Source: Deltaproteobacteria bacterium | GTDB taxonomy: Bacteria > Desulfobacterota > Dissulfuribacteria > Dissulfuribacterales > UBA3076 | Assembly: GCA_027004315.1 (NCBI GenBank) | Contig: JALTHV010000325.1 | Span: forward strand, 1-6,677 | Reading direction: 5' to 3' | DNA: 6,677 nt | Part shown: piece by piece, positions 1 to 5,413 of the stretch | How the letters are laid out: each line of letters starts with the position of its first letter | Numbering within the stretch: position 1 is the first letter of the stretch | Program-made: the position numbers and the translations under genes | The notes under the pieces: generated by a model | What the model was told of the DNA's origin: nothing | The model's database searches: none | The model's input: only the letters and a program-made list of their open reading frames with translations

Positions 1-36
1 GTAAACGGTTACAACAGGAGGGGTATGAACGGTTAC
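1..36 (-). repeat. Outer end of a dispersed GTAACCGTTCAC-type repeat element, cut by the window edge
   Basis: On the + strand this stretch carries two direct 12-mers, GTAAACGGTTAC (1-12) and ATGAACGGTTAC (25-36), separated by AACAGGAGGGGT. It aligns, reverse-complemented, with the left end of the element between hemE and hemH (4084-4121): about 32 of 36 positions agree, with a 2-base gap in the G run. By that alignment the outer terminus is at 36 and the rest of the element lies left of the window. If it inserted with an 8-bp duplication, GGGTGAAG (37-44) should recur at its other end. One frame through it stays open to a TGA at 66-68, so it could alternatively be the tail of a gene. Confidence 0.6.
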
Positions 37-97
37 GGGTGAAGATCCTCCTGTATGATAGGTCTTGAATCAGAAATAGAAACTATAGGTATAAGTA

Positions 98-1429
98 ATG
101 GCAATCGTTTTACCCTTTCGTGGAATAAGATATAATGTGAAACGGGCCGGAGACATGGCCCATCTGATAGCCCCTCCCTATGACGTAGTAGATGATGGAG
201 AGCGAGACAGGCTTGTATCCATAAATCCATACAACATTTTTTCTCTTGAGCTACCCAAAGCCAAATCCTGTGGGATACATAAGGTAGATAGATATACCTG
301 CGCAAAAACGGAATTTGAAGACTGGCTGTCACGTGAAATCCTGGTCCAGGAAGACCACCCTGCTATCTATCCATATGACATCAGTTTTTCGACTCCGGAT
401 GGCAGGTTTTGCAGAAAAGGCTTTGTGGCATTGATACGCATAGAGGACTGGGAGAATCGAGTTATAAGGCCCCATGAACAGACCTTCAACAAGGTGACAG
501 AAGATCGATTTCGTCTACTGAAGGCTACAAAGGCCCAATTCAGCCAGATTTTTGTCCTCTACCGTCACAATCCAGACATCGCACGTATCCTGGCTGAATC
601 TCAGAGGGAAGAAATTTATGCAATAAAGGATGAGGCAGGAAATACCCATAGGTTCTGGAAGATCACCGGGCAAGACAACCTGAGATCTCTCCAGGAGGGC
701 CTCTCAGAGAGCGTACTTTATATAGCTGATGGTCACCACCGATATGCTACTGCCATGAGATACCGGGAGGAGATGCAAAATCTCTATGGGAAGGGCCCTT
801 CAAGACCCTACGATTACTTGATGGCCTATCTCGTAGATGCAGAAGATCCTGGTCAGATAGTCCTTCCTGTCCACCGGATCCTTACCCTGCCAGAGGCCCC
901 GGATCTAAAGGCCGTAGAGTCTGCCGCATCTCGGATATTTGAAGTCGAAACGATCTCTGGAAGAGAGGATCTGGGGCCCGGGCAACTGTGTGCCGTGCTG
1001 TCGCGGCGCCTAGCTAACTGCCCGGAGAGGAGGGGACTCGGGGTAGTCTTTGGAGGGAGTAAGGGGGCCCAAATCTGGTGGCTCAAGGCAGTAAATCAAA
1101 ACGGGTCATTCCCGTGCTCAGATCCTGCTATGTCAAGGCTCGACGTGATTCTGTTACAAGAGGCCGTCATTAAGGGGATATTGCAACTTAATCCCCAGGA
1201 TTTAGAGGCAGAAGGGGCCATAAAATACACGGTGGATCTGGCAGGGGCCTCTGAGGCCCTGGGCGAAAGGGATCTGCTCTTTGTCCTGAGGCCCACGCCC
1301 GTTGAACAGGTCCTGGAGATTGCAGATAGAGGGCTTATAATGCCCCACAAATCAACCTATTTCTATCCCAAAATCCTGACAGGTATGGTCATCAACTCGA
1401 TAGACAGGAATAGAAAATCCGGCCAATAA
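98..1429 (+). CDS. DUF1015 family protein (HTH-less, cytosolic, function unknown)
   Basis: This encodes a 443-residue protein that I recognise as the DUF1015 family, a conserved bacterial and archaeal family without an established reaction. The features seen are an N-terminal PFRG and APPYDVV segment (residues 6-31), RPHEQTF at 124-130 followed by an EDRFRLLKATKAQFSQIF block, the family hallmark ADGHHRYATAM at 210-220, VLPVHRIL at 255-262, and a C-terminal MPHKSTYFYPKI segment near 415-426. The length is normal for the family and the frame is intact, with no signal peptide or membrane segment. The ATG at 98 begins the conserved N-terminus directly; the upstream Shine-Dalgarno is weak (AGGT at 87-90). 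The histidine-rich DGHHR motif suggests a catalytic or metal-binding site, but that is inference. It faces the heme operon head-on, so no shared transcript is implied. The family call is firm and the function is open. Confidence 0.92.
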   Translation: MAIVLPFRGIRYNVKRAGDMAHLIAPPYDVVDDGERDRLVSINPYNIFSLELPKAKSCGIHKVDRYTCAKTEFEDWLSREILVQEDHPAIYPYDISFSTPDGRFCRKGFVALIRIEDWENRVIRPHEQTFNKVTEDRFRLLKATKAQFSQIFVLYRHNPDIARILAESQREEIYAIKDEAGNTHRFWKITGQDNLRSLQEGLSESVLYIADGHHRYATAMRYREEMQNLYGKGPSRPYDYLMAYLVDAEDPGQIVLPVHRILTLPEAPDLKAVESAASRIFEVETISGREDLGPGQLCAVLSRRLANCPERRGLGVVFGGSKGAQIWWLKAVNQNGSFPCSDPAMSRLDVILLQEAVIKGILQLNPQDLEAEGAIKYTVDLAGASEALGERDLLFVLRPTPVEQVLEIADRGLIMPHKSTYFYPKILTGMVINSIDRNRKSGQ

Positions 1430-1458
1430 AAGATTACCCAAGGCTCTATCCTCTTGAC

Positions 1459-1480
1459 ACCCCGCAGCTTGCTGGAGGGT
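1459..1480. repeat. Imperfect palindrome ACCCCGCAGC-TT-GCTGGAGGGT
   Basis: The two 10-base arms around a TT centre pair at eight positions; only GA in the right arm (1475-1476) spoils a perfect ACCCCGCAGC/GCTGCGGGGT dyad. It lies 30 bp after the DUF1015 stop and just before the promoter-like motif. There is no following T tract, so it is not a convincing intrinsic terminator. It may be a decayed copy of a dispersed palindrome, but no second copy is present in this window to show that. Confidence 0.35.
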
Positions 1481-1487
1481 AGTTCTG

Positions 1488-1515
1488 TTGACAAAATTGC
1501 TGCATGTCCTATGAT
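1488..1515 (+). promoter_or_regulatory. Sigma-70-like promoter motif upstream of the exported-protein remnant
   Basis: A perfect TTGACA (1488-1493) is followed after 16 bp by TATGAT (1510-1515), which is five of six against TATAAT. It points along + into the pseudogene, and the predicted transcript start would be near 1522. This position conflicts with use of the ATG at 1511 as start codon, because that ATG lies inside the -10 box. The motif is therefore either the promoter for a start further in (GTG 1531) or chance. Confidence 0.45.
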
Positions 1516-1736
1516 CAAATTATACGCAGGGTGATCATTTCCCCTACTTTAATAGCCATCTTGTTGCCCCAATGTGGGCTGTTGCGGTTGAAAAGGCCCC
1601 CAGGATAACCGACCGTGAGATCGTCGAAAGGCTTACCCTGCTTGAAGAGGGGCATGATAGTATCAACAAGCGCTTTGACGATGTCAATAGCGGCGGTCAT
1701 AATGTTTTCTTGGCGTTCTTAAGATATTCTACTTGA
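1511..1736 (+). pseudogene. Frameshifted remnant of a small exported coiled-coil protein (ITDREIVERL-type)
   Basis: Three + frames each give one part of a recognisable secreted protein. ATG 1511 gives MIKLYAG. From GTG 1531 another frame gives VIISPTLIAILLP, a typical signal-peptide hydrophobic core. From 1572 a third frame gives MWAVAVEKAPRITDREIV, continuing as ERLTLLEEGHDSINKRFDDV to a stop at 1734-1736. Joined, they read as charged start, hydrophobic core, AVA cleavage site, then a heptad-like helix. Small exported proteins with an ITDREI-ERL-LEEG helix followed by RFDDVN repeats are familiar to me from delta-proteobacterial genomes, though I cannot name the family. The intact relatives are longer and usually have more RFDDVN-type repeats, so the C-terminus also looks lost. 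Two frame breaks near 1530 and 1570 suggest decay. Its 3' end overlaps the convergent hemY end by 8 bp. A shorter intact gene starting at ATG 1572 (54 codons) is the alternative. Confidence 0.5.
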
Positions 1737-3132
1737 TGGAGGTCCGCTCGTCACCTATAAAATTCAATGATAGATCCCCAAGTTGTCTTGCAAGCCTCTC
1801 TGAATTTGCTATACAGTCATTGAGGCTGACTCCTCCAACCCAGTTGCACCTGATATAGAGCCCTGGATAGGCCTTCAGGTCAGATTCAATCTCGGAGATA
1901 AGGGCTTGGTGTCCTTTATTATACTGTGGAATGGCCTCCTCCCACCTAAAGACCTTTACAAATTCCGGTCTGGCCTTTAATCCAAGGAGTCCTGAAAGTT
2001 CCTTTATCACCAGGTCCACGAGGGGTCCATCAGGTAGTCTGGCAAGATCCGGGGTCCTTGCACCACCCACCAAGGTCCTGACCAGTTGATAGCCTTCAGG
2101 GGCCCTGCCAGGGAAGATAGAGGAATCCCATAGGCTCCCGAGGATCGAGCGTCTCTCAGGACCTGGGGCAAGAAATCCGAATCCATCCAGAGAATTCTCA
2201 GCAGATCCTTTTTTAATACCCGTACATACAACACTTATAGGCGGATAGTCTATCCCTGCTGCGAGATGGGCAATATCCGGGGCAGTCTCTTTAAGGACCT
2301 CTGAAACGGCCCAGGCAGGGCACGCCAGCACCAGGTGGCTGGCCTCAAGCCCTTCTCCATCAGAGAGATGGACATTCCAGGTGCTTCCCTTTCTTGAAAT
2401 CGATGTCACACGGGAATTCAGACGTACCATAGTACCCAGGGCCTGGGTGAGGGTATCTGCCAACTCACTCATGCCTGAAGAAAAGGAGGTGAGGACGCCC
2501 CCGGGACCGGCACCAGGCCCCTTGGTACCCTTTTTCTTCGCCTCTATCTGGAGCCGGATCATGGCCCTTATCAGGCTGCCATAGTCCCTCTCAAGTTCAT
2601 AGATCCTGGGAAAGCAGCTGCGAAGGGACAGCCGTTCCGGATCCCCGGCGTATATCCCCATGGCCATGGGGCCTATGAGATATTCAAAGGCCTCTCTGCC
2701 AAGGCGTCTCCTTGCAAAGTCGGCCAGTGACTCGTCCTTCGTGAGGTCACCTCTTGGTATCAGGATTTCGGCCATCACCCTCAAACGCCCTGGAAGAGAG
2801 AGCAGTCTTGAGGTCAAAAAACGGATAGGTGATGAGGGAATCTGAACAAGCTGTCCATTTTTTATAACAAAACGGCGCGCAGATGCCTCATTGCTCCTCA
2901 GGGGTCTAAGCCCAAGCCTGGTGGCAAGGGCAAGGGTAGAAGGCTTGTTATCAAGAACGCCGTTTACGCCCTTTTCGCATATAAAGCCCTCTTCCTGCAC
3001 GGTCCATGCCTTGCCTCCGGCCCTGGCTTCGGCCTCAAGCACCAGGACATCCCAGCCGGGCCTGTATTCCTTCAGGAACCAGGCAAGAGACAGGCCTGAC
3101 ATCCCGCCTCCTACTATTACTACCCTAGCCAT
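1729..3132 (-). CDS. hemY: Protoporphyrinogen/coproporphyrinogen oxidase, HemY-type FAD flavoprotein
   Basis: This 467-residue enzyme of the PPOX/HemY class (often filed as hemG; cgoX for the coproporphyrinogen form) removes six electrons from the porphyrinogen to give the porphyrin. Visible features are the FAD dinucleotide-binding VVIVGGGMSGL at 4-14 with Glu33 and GGKAW at 39-43, the PPOX-typical IYAGDPERLSLRS at 160-172, IPQYNKGH at 401-408 and the C-terminal FAD-contacting NWVGGVSLNDCI at 430-441. The length is usual for the family. The ATG at 3132 is supported by its position just before the FAD motif and by AGAGG four bases upstream. The start overlaps the hemH stop by 13 bp, indicating translational coupling. 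The well-studied enzymes of this class use oxygen, which is odd beside a strictly anaerobic-type AhbD enzyme; another electron acceptor is possible. The sequence alone does not settle protoporphyrinogen against coproporphyrinogen as substrate. Confidence 0.93.
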   Translation of the reverse strand: MARVVIVGGGMSGLSLAWFLKEYRPGWDVLVLEAEARAGGKAWTVQEEGFICEKGVNGVLDNKPSTLALATRLGLRPLRSNEASARRFVIKNGQLVQIPSSPIRFLTSRLLSLPGRLRVMAEILIPRGDLTKDESLADFARRRLGREAFEYLIGPMAMGIYAGDPERLSLRSCFPRIYELERDYGSLIRAMIRLQIEAKKKGTKGPGAGPGGVLTSFSSGMSELADTLTQALGTMVRLNSRVTSISRKGSTWNVHLSDGEGLEASHLVLACPAWAVSEVLKETAPDIAHLAAGIDYPPISVVCTGIKKGSAENSLDGFGFLAPGPERRSILGSLWDSSIFPGRAPEGYQLVRTLVGGARTPDLARLPDGPLVDLVIKELSGLLGLKARPEFVKVFRWEEAIPQYNKGHQALISEIESDLKAYPGLYIRCNWVGGVSLNDCIANSERLARQLGDLSLNFIGDERTSIK

Positions 3133-4082
3133 CCCGCCTCTTTTAACCCCTTCTCCGCCAGGTCAGAAAGAGCATTGATAAACACAGGCCTGTCATTGAG
3201 TGAAGGGGTCCTGACCAGGCACACCCCCTTTTTGGCCATCATCTCAGAATAGAGGATATCTATCTCATAGAGCGTCTCGATATGGTCTGAGACAAAACTT
3301 ATAGGCATGACCAGGAGGCAGGAAAGGCCCTTGTCTGCAAGCTCATTCAGTAACACATCAGTTGCAGGCTCAAGCCAGGCCACAGGACCACTTCTGCTCT
3401 GAAAACACAGATGGCCCTTGATGCCCGTCAGTTCTTCAAGGGCCTTAATGGTGCGATGGAGGTGCTTCACATAGGGATCACCTTCCTCTATCATGCGTCT
3501 AGGCAGGCTGTGGGCACTGTATACCAGGGCAAATCTGTCCTTATCTCCTATCTTTTTTAGACCCTCCTGCAGGACATCTCTCAGGGCCGCAATATAGCCC
3601 GGATGGTCCGGAAAGCTGTCAATGACCTGGGTTTCGAGCCCCATTTTTTTGGCACAACTTTCAAATTCAGCTATAGAGGAACCATTGGTGGCCTTGCTGT
3701 ATTGGGGATAGAGAGAGAACCCCAGTACCCTTGAAATGCCCCTCTCTTTCATTCTGGCCAGGACGTCCGGGGTCCGCGGATGCCAGTACCTCATCCCTGT
3801 GAGGCAGGAGACCTCTTCCTGCTGCCTCTGGTTTAATACCTGCTCAACGGCCCTGGCCTGTGCCATAGTTATTGACGCAAGGGGACTCTTGCCTCCGATC
3901 TTTGCATACGCGGCCTGACTCTTCGGGGCCCTGCGCCTGGCTATAGACCAGGCGATAAGGGGTTGCATAAACCAAGGGCCTAATTGAATAATCTCACGGT
4001 CTGAAAAGAGGTTATAGAGAAAGGGCCTCACTGTCTCCAGGGAGTCTGGCCCCCCCATATTAAGAAAGACTATCCCTATCAT
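3120..4082 (-). CDS. hemH: Ferrochelatase (HemH)
   Basis: This 320-residue soluble enzyme inserts Fe2+ into a porphyrin near the end of heme synthesis. It has the N-terminal GIVFLNMGGPDSLETV (3-18), GGKSPL at 63-68, LYPQYSKATNGSS at 124-136, the catalytic-histidine motif YSAHSLP (His191), the FQSRSGPVAWLEPATD block at 227-242 and SDHIETLYEID at 265-275 with the conserved Glu269. There is no C-terminal cysteine cluster, so no 2Fe-2S site is expected. Met9 stands where Firmicute coproporphyrin ferrochelatases have a tyrosine (VMAYGTP), which favours a protoporphyrin-type enzyme. The ATG at 4082 is the only reasonable start: an in-frame TGA lies four codons upstream (4092-4094), inside the inserted element. 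The nearest strong Shine-Dalgarno, AGGAGG at 4101-4106, is 18 bases away and belongs to the element. The downstream end overlaps hemY. Confidence 0.95.
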   Translation of the reverse strand: MIGIVFLNMGGPDSLETVRPFLYNLFSDREIIQLGPWFMQPLIAWSIARRRAPKSQAAYAKIGGKSPLASITMAQARAVEQVLNQRQQEEVSCLTGMRYWHPRTPDVLARMKERGISRVLGFSLYPQYSKATNGSSIAEFESCAKKMGLETQVIDSFPDHPGYIAALRDVLQEGLKKIGDKDRFALVYSAHSLPRRMIEEGDPYVKHLHRTIKALEELTGIKGHLCFQSRSGPVAWLEPATDVLLNELADKGLSCLLVMPISFVSDHIETLYEIDILYSEMMAKKGVCLVRTPSLNDRPVFINALSDLAEKGLKEAGWLG

Positions 4083-4083
4083 C
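4076..4083. repeat. Target-site duplication, left copy (CTATCATC)
   Basis: The 8 bases directly outside the left end of the element are CTATCATC, identical to 4382-4389. On the minus strand this copy, GATGATAG, contains the hemH start codon (ATG, 4082-4080). Confidence 0.85.
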
Positions 4084-4211
4084 GTAACCGTTCACACCCC
4101 CCTCCTGTTGCAACCATTCACGTCCCCGACCAGCAGTAGCATTTTGAAGGATTTCAGTGCGGATTAATGGGCAGTGTGCCCTGATCTTGTCCACCAAGCT
4201 GCTCCTGAAAT
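4084..4211 (+). repeat. Element unit 1, right arm missing
   Basis: This unit matches unit 2 (4212-4337) at roughly 85% by eye, from the terminal GTAACCGTTCAC to GCTCCTGAAA, with a 3-base TCC insertion in the C run and small gaps near 4175 and 4200. It stops after CTGAAAT (4205-4211), which would begin the arm complementary to ATTTCAG (4151-4157). Instead of the rest of that arm the next unit starts. The unit is therefore a left half plus loop. Confidence 0.75.
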
Positions 4212-4381
4212 GTAACCGTTCACACCCCCCTGTTGCAACCGTCCATGTCTCCGGCCAGTGGTAGCATTTTGAAGGGTTTCAGTGCGGATTAATAGGCAGA
4301 GGCCCTGATCTTGTGCATCAAGCGATGCTCCTGAAACCCTTCAAAAGGCTACCACTGGCCGGGGGGAATGTGAACAGTTAC
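4212..4381 (+). repeat. Element unit 2, complete 170-bp palindromic unit
   Basis: This unit has the same left terminus, GTAACCGTTCAC (4212-4223), and the inverted right terminus GTGAACAGTTAC (4370-4381). Between them is a long inverted repeat. It appears to be the intact form of the repeat family whose half forms unit 1 and whose end appears at 1-36. Confidence 0.8.
4253..4360. repeat. Long inverted repeat with 30-base arms (stem-loop)
   Basis: GGCCAGTGGTAGCATTTTGA onwards (4253-4282) is complementary to 4331-4360 at 29 of 30 positions (a single T/G difference, AAAATGCT against AAAAGGCT). The 48-base loop contains a smaller stem, GCATC-AAGC-GATGC (4315-4328). In a transcript from either strand this would be a very stable hairpin placed between hemE and hemH. 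No T tract follows, so termination is not assured; RNase processing or reduced read-through into hemH is possible. Confidence 0.8.
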
Positions 4382-4389
4382 CTATCATC
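4382..4389. repeat. Target-site duplication, right copy (CTATCATC)
   Basis: Eight bases immediately outside the right end of the element are identical to 4076-4083. On the minus strand the copy supplies the GA of the hemE TGA stop (4390-4388). Confidence 0.85.
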
Positions 4390-5413
4390 AGGCTGACAAT
4401 TCGTGTACCAGATCTACCATCAGCCTGGCCTTTTCATAGGATATCTCAGGCAAGATGCCATGACCCAGGTTAAAGATATGGGCCTTGGCCTTTTGACCCT
4501 GACGCAGTATGGAATCTACCTTGGCCCTCAGCTCATCCTCTGGCATAAACAGGTCGCATGGATCCAGGTTTCCCTGCACGGTAACATTTGGTCCAAGCCT
4601 CGATATTGCAGTCTCCATGTCTGTGCGCCAGTCCAGCCCTATGACATCAGCGCCTGATCCAGGTGTGGATTCAAGCAGATGTCCCCCGTCATAGACAAAA
4701 TAGATCCCTGGTATCCCTAACCCCTCAAGTCCCTTAAAGACGCGGGATACATACGGAAGGGCATATCTACTGTAATCCTCTTTAGTCAAGATCCCTGCCC
4801 AGGTGTCAAATATCTGTATGGCCTGGACCCCTGCCTCAATCTGTGCCCTGAGATAGGAAATGGTTACCTCAGTAATAAGATCCATGAGAGGGGAAAAGAG
4901 CGATGGGGACTCAAATATCATCCTCTTTGTATTCGCAAAACTCCTGGAGGTGCCTCCCTCTATCATATAGGCCGCGAGGGTAAAGGGGGCACCCGAAAAA
5001 CCTATCAATGGGACCCTATTGCTGAGCTCCTTCTTCAAGATCCGTACGGTTTCGAGCACAAAGGGCACATCGACAGCAGGGTCTATTGATCGAAGCCCTT
5101 TAAGGTCCTTCTCTGTCCTTATGGGAGGAGTCAAGGCAGGCCCTTCCCCTTCATAGAAGTCAAGCCCCATGCCCATGGCCTCGACTGGAATCAGTATATC
5201 AGAAAAGAGTATAGCTGCATCGACCCCCAATATATCTACAGGCTGTACACTGACCTCTGCAGCAAGCTCTGGTGTCTTACACAGGGTAAGAAAATCTATC
5301 TTTTCTCTGATTTCTTGATAGGCAGGGAGATATCTCCCTGCCTGCCTCATGAGCCAAACCGGTACAGGCCTTGTCGCTTCACCTCTACAGGCCTTCAAAA
5401 AGGCCTCATTCAT
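4388..5413 (-). CDS. hemE: Uroporphyrinogen decarboxylase
   Basis: HemE decarboxylates the four acetate side chains of uroporphyrinogen III to give coproporphyrinogen III, in the cytosol and without a cofactor. The 341-residue product carries signature 1, PVWLMRQAGRYLPAY (18-32, with substrate-binding Arg23 and Arg27), ILFSDIL at 68-74 with the essential Asp72, signature 2, GFSGAPFTLAAYMIEGG (138-154, with Tyr149), FDTWAG at 202-207 and FNLGHGI at 314-320 with His318. The length and all key residues are normal. The ATG at 5413 is supported by GAGGAGG four bases upstream and by the ATGA overlap with the preceding gene. At its 3' end the stop codon borders the inserted element, yet the C-terminus (…LVHELSA) looks complete. 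Confidence 0.97.
   Translation of the reverse strand: MNEAFLKACRGEATRPVPVWLMRQAGRYLPAYQEIREKIDFLTLCKTPELAAEVSVQPVDILGVDAAILFSDILIPVEAMGMGLDFYEGEGPALTPPIRTEKDLKGLRSIDPAVDVPFVLETVRILKKELSNRVPLIGFSGAPFTLAAYMIEGGTSRSFANTKRMIFESPSLFSPLMDLITEVTISYLRAQIEAGVQAIQIFDTWAGILTKEDYSRYALPYVSRVFKGLEGLGIPGIYFVYDGGHLLESTPGSGADVIGLDWRTDMETAISRLGPNVTVQGNLDPCDLFMPEDELRAKVDSILRQGQKAKAHIFNLGHGILPEISYEKARLMVDLVHELSA

Larger units (their letters stand above)
4084..4381. mobile_element. 298-bp MITE-like composite element inserted between hemE and hemH
   Basis: The ends are inverted repeats: GTAACCGTTCACACCCCCC on the left (4084-4102) against the complement of GGGGGG (4361-4366) plus TGTGAACAGTTAC (4369-4381) on the right, with one substitution (C/A) and an AA insertion. 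A perfect 8-bp direct repeat flanks it. It has no open frame of useful length, so it would need a transposase from elsewhere. The GTAA-C-G terminus and 8-bp duplication are features of the IS66 family, which makes an IS66-derived non-autonomous element the best guess, though not proven. Inside it has subterminal degenerate copies of the 12-mer (for example GCAACCATTCAC, 4110-4121) and two tandem units. It fills essentially the whole 305-bp hemE-hemH gap, where every other operon junction overlaps. I see no convincing promoter towards hemH inside it. Confidence 0.85.

Noticed and set aside
65..95. Promoter for the DUF1015 gene (TTGAAT with TATAGG or TATAAG)
   Set aside because: Spacings are 13 and 19 bp, and the boxes overlap the ribosome-binding region of the start at 98. 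Not supportable.
1515..1700. Minus-strand open frame of 61 codons (VKALVDTIMPLFKQGKPFDD region)
   Set aside because: It is antisense to the ITDREIVERL helix, which reads as a real protein; it has no recognisable family and no Shine-Dalgarno site. It is most likely a shadow.
4204..4211. Nested insertion of unit 2 into unit 1 with its own target duplication
   Set aside because: CCTGAAAT (4204-4211) is not repeated after 4381, and the remaining right half of unit 1 is absent, so a simple nested insertion does not fit.
4084..4381. CRISPR array or replication iterons suggested by the repeated GTAACCGTTCAC
   Set aside because: There are only two tandem units of about 130-170 bp, inverted ends and an 8-bp target duplication, with no regular spacers, DnaA boxes or cas genes. 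A mobile element explains all of it.
4212..4381. Intrinsic terminator or riboswitch between hemE and hemH
   Set aside because: The hairpin is stable but lacks a T tract in either direction, and its arms are part of a transposable repeat that also occurs outside this site, so it is not an evolved regulatory RNA of the operon.
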